From contig DKNB01000047.1 in NCBI GenBank assembly GCA_002470125.1, positions 1 through 6,799 on the forward strand: 6,799 bases of DNA, in the 5' to 3' direction. Below are positions 4,820 to 6,799 of the stretch, piece by piece. The stretch is from Gallionellales bacterium UBA7399 (GTDB lineage: Bacteria; Pseudomonadota; Gammaproteobacteria; Burkholderiales; Gallionellaceae). Position numbers and translations under genes: made by a program. How positions within the stretch are numbered: position 1 is the first letter of the stretch; each line of letters begins with the position of its first letter. A model generated the notes under the pieces. That model did no database searches and was not told the origin of the DNA. It worked only from the letters and a program-made list of their open reading frames with translations.

Positions 4820-6355
4820 ATGTTGAGAAAATCGTACGGCAACTCGACCACGAATTCTCCAGACCAGTTTAATACGACTCAGACCGAGCTGCGCGCGCAG
4901 AGTGAAAAGTTAGCTCGAGCAGAGTTGGAGCTTAGAGAGCTTCAAGATCACTACGCGGACCTTTGTGACCGCTCTCCCGTCGGTCTTCTGACCATCAGCG
5001 ATGATGGCACAATAGATGAAATCAATCTCATTTGCTCCCTATTTTTTAGAGCAGATCGTGGGATGCTTTTGCGCAGAGACTTTGCCTCTCTCGTCTCACC
5101 CCATCATCAAGATCTCTGGCATCAGCACCTTGCCCTGCTATTAAAAAGCAAACACAGAGAGCATGTCGAGCTCTCTCTTCAGCGCGATGATGGGGTACAG
5201 ATTTTGGCTAAATTAGATTGCCTGCGTCTGCAAAAAGCCTCTTCTCAGGAAACGATTCGAATCGTCATGACCTGCATGACCCAAGACATCAATTCTAATA
5301 TCATCTCAGCCGCTTTTGAAATGCAGGAAAGCCTAATGATTACCGATGCCCATAGCGTAATCCTAAAGGTCAACCACGAGTTTACCAAAGCCACTGGCTA
5401 CACAAGCGAAGAGGTCGTAGGCAAGACGCCACGCATACTTCAGTCTGGAATGCACAACGCGGACTTCTACGATGCGATGTGGGCCTGCATCAGAAAGACC
5501 GGGGTGTGGCATGGAGCAGTCTGGGACAAAAAAAAGAACGGCGAGATACATCAAAAATGGCTCACCATCTCCGCCATCAGGGGGCCAAACGATGAGATCA
5601 CACACTACGTTGGATCGCATGTGGATGTCACCGAAATGAGTGACGCAAGAATTGCCGCAGAAAAAGAAAGTCGCAATAAATCAGAGTTTATCTCCAAGAT
5701 TGCACACGAACTACGCACCCCCCTTAATTCCATCATCGGATACACTCAATTGATAGAACACGGGTCACCCCCGCCCACCCCTGGCCAACTAAGCAGACTC
5801 AAAGAAATCTTGCGTGGGGGGTGGCACTTGCTCGAGTTAATCAACGAAACAACAAGCCTTGAGTCAATTGAGTCCAACAAGATGCCGCTTCTAATGGAGC
5901 ACGTGTCGTTACATGAAATATTTCATGAATGTAAAGCCATGCTAGAACCGCAAGCCAGACTGCATGACATCACAGTCCATACACCACAATCAAAAAATTC
6001 AATATTTATTTATTCTGATCGAGTCAGGGTAAAGCAAATTCTAATTAATCTGATGTCAAACGCGATTAAATACAATCGTAACGCAGGGATGGTCGATGTG
6101 TCATGCAGCACACATATCCCTGGAAAAATTCAAGTTAGCGTTAAGGACAGCGGTGAGGGGCTGTCGTCTGGGGAAATTGCGCAACTATTTCAACCATTCA
6201 ATCGGCTTAAGCAAGAAAACAATGGCATAGAGGGAACAGGTCTTGGTCTGGTGCTAACCAAGAGACTGGTTGAGCTTATGGGCGGAGATATCGGCGTGAC
6301 CAGCACCGTAGGCGAGGGAAGCGTATTCTGGTTTAACCTCAATATCAACGGGTAA
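4820..6355 (+). CDS. PAS-PAS sensor histidine kinase, no receiver domain
   Basis: A 511-residue kinase from ATG 4820, chosen because it lies one base after the upstream stop; the ORF stays open back to an ATG at 4766 inside the regulator gene, but those 18 residues look like read-through of another frame. No strong Shine-Dalgarno is seen, so coupling to the upstream gene is likely. Domains: a coiled coil (about 18-47), PAS 1 (about 48-155, SPVGLLTISDDGTIDEIN), PAS 2 (about 161-274, GYTSEEVVGKTPRILQSG to HYVGSHVDVTE), HisKA with the phospho-accepting H296 in HELRTPLNSIIGY, and HATPase_c with N410/N414 of the N box, D443-S-G of G1, FQPFNR (457-462) and GTGLGL (472-477). All catalytic boxes are intact. 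No membrane segment or signal peptide is seen, so it should be a cytoplasmic sensor; PAS cofactors cannot be told from sequence. It ends after the ATPase, so it must phosphorylate a separate response regulator, none of which is encoded beside it. Confidence 0.93.
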   Translation: MLRKSYGNSTTNSPDQFNTTQTELRAQSEKLARAELELRELQDHYADLCDRSPVGLLTISDDGTIDEINLICSLFFRADRGMLLRRDFASLVSPHHQDLWHQHLALLLKSKHREHVELSLQRDDGVQILAKLDCLRLQKASSQETIRIVMTCMTQDINSNIISAAFEMQESLMITDAHSVILKVNHEFTKATGYTSEEVVGKTPRILQSGMHNADFYDAMWACIRKTGVWHGAVWDKKKNGEIHQKWLTISAIRGPNDEITHYVGSHVDVTEMSDARIAAEKESRNKSEFISKIAHELRTPLNSIIGYTQLIEHGSPPPTPGQLSRLKEILRGGWHLLELINETTSLESIESNKMPLLMEHVSLHEIFHECKAMLEPQARLHDITVHTPQSKNSIFIYSDRVRVKQILINLMSNAIKYNRNAGMVDVSCSTHIPGKIQVSVKDSGEGLSSGEIAQLFQPFNRLKQENNGIEGTGLGLVLTKRLVELMGGDIGVTSTVGEGSVFWFNLNING

Positions 6356-6405
6356 AGCACAACACTACGATGTACGCATCCAAAGCAAGCCAACCTTCAA
6401 TCTTT

Positions 6406-6799
6406 TTACTGGACCTTCTCAACGAAGCGGTAAGTGGCATGACAGGCGATACAGTTACTCATCAGGACACTTAATTTTTCAATGACACGCCTCTCATCTC
6501 TAAATTTTTCTGCATCGGCGGCAATGTCGTCAAATTTTCTATGGGTATCAAAACCGAGTACCTTCATCTCTGCGGGAAGCTTTCTAAGCACCGATTCTGG
6601 GCCCGCTGCCGCCACACTCATACCCGAGGCCCTAGCTAGCTTGGATACCGCATCAAAGTCATTTTTTGATACCGCCGCCAGTATGCCCTGCGAGGCCTCC
6701 AATAGGCCTCGCATCTCATGTAACAACAAGTTACGCTCGTCCTTGCTTACCAACACAGTCTGTCGGCCATCTTCGGACGGGCCCACCTCACCGACAAAA
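6406..6799 (-). CDS. Small monoheme cytochrome c, cytochrome c'-like (N-terminus cut by window edge)
   Basis: The reading frame is open to the right edge, so the true start lies outside. A GTG at 6784-6786 could start a 126-residue protein but would leave no signal peptide, which haem c attachment needs, so I treat this as partial. The visible part is mostly helical (KDERNLLLHEMRGLLEAS; KFDDIAADAEKFRD) and ends with one haem site CIACH followed by ATYR, 11 residues from the C-terminus. A C-terminal CxxCH followed by an aromatic residue and Arg in a helical protein is the pattern of four-helix cytochromes such as c' and c-556, usually periplasmic electron or gas-binding proteins. Numbered from the GTG, the site is C112, C115, H116; the sixth ligand cannot be assigned. 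It converges on the kinase gene with 50 bases between stops and no obvious shared terminator there. Confidence 0.82.
   Translation of the reverse strand, partial: FVGEVGPSEDGRQTVLVSKDERNLLLHEMRGLLEASQGILAAVSKNDFDAVSKLARASGMSVAAAGPESVLRKLPAEMKVLGFDTHRKFDDIAADAEKFRDERRVIEKLSVLMSNCIACHATYRFVEKVQ

Noticed and set aside
6356..6405. Bidirectional terminator between the kinase and the small cytochrome
   Set aside because: There is a short T run near 6403-6407 but no stem of useful length in the 50-base gap.

Overview
This 6.8 kb window is bacterial chromosomal DNA carrying redox and signalling genes. Periplasmic c-type cytochromes, a 'CECH' type Crp/Fnr-like regulator, a PAS sensor kinase and a bacterial beta-CASP hydrolase, together with mid-range GC, suggest a respiratory Betaproteobacterium. 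A member of the Nitrosomonadales/Gallionellaceae would fit, but this is a guess from protein style and no marker gene is present. I see no rRNA, tRNA, CRISPR array, transposase or phage gene.

Left part, all on the minus strand: the first codons of a response regulator run off the left edge (1-78). Next comes a tetraheme cytochrome c (219-1667). Just upstream of it, in the same direction, is a small exported EF-hand protein (1755-2081), so the transcript order would be EF-hand then cytochrome. A beta-CASP/MBL RNA-processing-type hydrolase follows (2246-3661).

Middle: about 380 bp of AT-rich DNA (3662-4044) separates the hydrolase from a rightward pair, a Crp/Fnr-like regulator (4045-4818) and a PAS-PAS histidine kinase (4820-6355). 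Only one base lies between their stop and start codons, so they should be co-transcribed and probably translationally coupled. The spacer holds a perfect 15-bp dyad next to an A9 run, several repeated short words and a 16-codon upstream ORF ending just before the regulator.

Right part: a convergent minus-strand gene for a small monoheme cytochrome (6406 to the edge) is cut by the window end; its N-terminus and presumably its signal peptide lie outside.

Working model (inference): the kinase senses an unknown cue through two PAS domains and signals to a response regulator that is not fused to it. The Crp-like protein is a DNA-binding output in the same operon. The flanking cytochromes are plausible but unproven targets. 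Nothing here is clearly a new system. The points most worth checking are the structured spacer, the 2+2 tetraheme cytochrome paired with an EF-hand protein, and the coupled regulator-kinase pair.
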